From Choristocarpus tenellus KU-1152 (Eukaryota > Phaeophyceae): DNA of 25,678 nt. The stretch spans positions 1-25,678 of the forward strand of contig CAXNAD020000180.1 of NCBI GenBank assembly GCA_964200185.2. Direction: 5' to 3'. Positions 25,387-25,678 of this stretch are shown one piece after another. A model generated the notes under the pieces. That model ran no database searches and was not told the origin of the DNA. It saw nothing but the letters and a program-made list of their open reading frames with translations. A program made the translations under genes and the position numbers. Within the stretch, counting starts at the first letter, position 1. Every line of letters starts with the position of its first letter.

Positions 25387-25646
25387 CTACATTGGTGCCT
25401 GTGGCAGGCTAGAGCCCAGAGAGAAACTTTCCCTACCCTGCTCATTTGCATCTGTAGAAAGGTTTTCCAGTTGCATCCGAAAGGAGTCAAAACAGAATTT
25501 GACCAGTTCAGTTAGCATTGACCAACAATCCCCCTGAGGTCCTTGGTGAAAGAAGGATGTGATTGATGATGATCCTAGTGCCTGCACTGTCGGGCTCGCA
25601 CAAATGGCGTGAGTAAACGCCTCTTCATGCCGCCCTTGTTGCCTGG
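25387..25646 (-). CDS. Last exon of an unidentified convergent gene (partial)
   Basis: Read on the minus strand, a pyrimidine-rich CTAG acceptor (plus positions 25647-25650) opens an 85-codon frame to a TAG at 25387-25389. The product includes ARQQGRHEEAFTHAICASPT and WSMLTELVKFCFDSFRMQLE and ends in GSSLPQAPM. The frame is also open to the window edge, so the exon could be longer. GC content is higher than in the flanking intergenic DNA. I do not recognise the family. An AATAAA lies about 110 nt downstream, which supports a 3' end here. Confidence 0.5.
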
Positions 25647-25678
25647 CTAGAATGGTGGGGGGAGTGTTACAGGCGCCC

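Overview
This window is eukaryotic nuclear DNA. It is AT-rich, and short, more GC-rich coding blocks are separated by introns bounded by GT and AG. There is no bacterial gene layout. Nearly the whole window (about 1996 to 22752, + strand) is one large intron-rich gene, and its exons can be joined in frame by hand. The gene style (many exons, introns of about 0.1 to 2 kb, a TKL-type kinase fold with an SPNVLL catalytic loop, short TTAGGG runs) fits an alga or other protist. A stramenopile or haptophyte is my guess, but the sequence does not prove a lineage.

Layout: 1-1995 is upstream sequence with no convincing gene. 1996-16808 holds exons for a long, low-complexity, Ser/Pro-rich and charged N-terminal region that begins with a double-cysteine motif (MFFCCGG). 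17164-22752 holds seven exons for a complete protein-kinase-like domain and the stop codon. 22753-25386 is intergenic, with two diverged copies of a repeat of about 270 bp. At 25387-25646 the last exon of a second, convergent gene enters on the minus strand, followed by an AATAAA signal.

The firmest model has 20 exons and a 1323-residue product. It joins 17 exons lying in longer open frames and three (3885-4004, 8847-8936, 11594-11713) found only by reading the introns. Another nine short in-frame cassettes of 24 to 114 nt are possible. They would lengthen the product to about 1470 residues.

Two things stand out. First, the kinase-like domain looks catalytically dead: HRD reads HRQ, DFG reads GMG, APE reads SRE and the glycine loop has no glycines. 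The ATP-site Lys, the helix-C Glu and the catalytic-loop Asn remain. Second, every junction between the exons from 5037 to 17164 is phase 2, so each exon in that stretch is a multiple of three and can be skipped without changing frame. The gene therefore looks like a putatively membrane-attached pseudokinase scaffold with a modular, splice-variable linker. The function is inferred.
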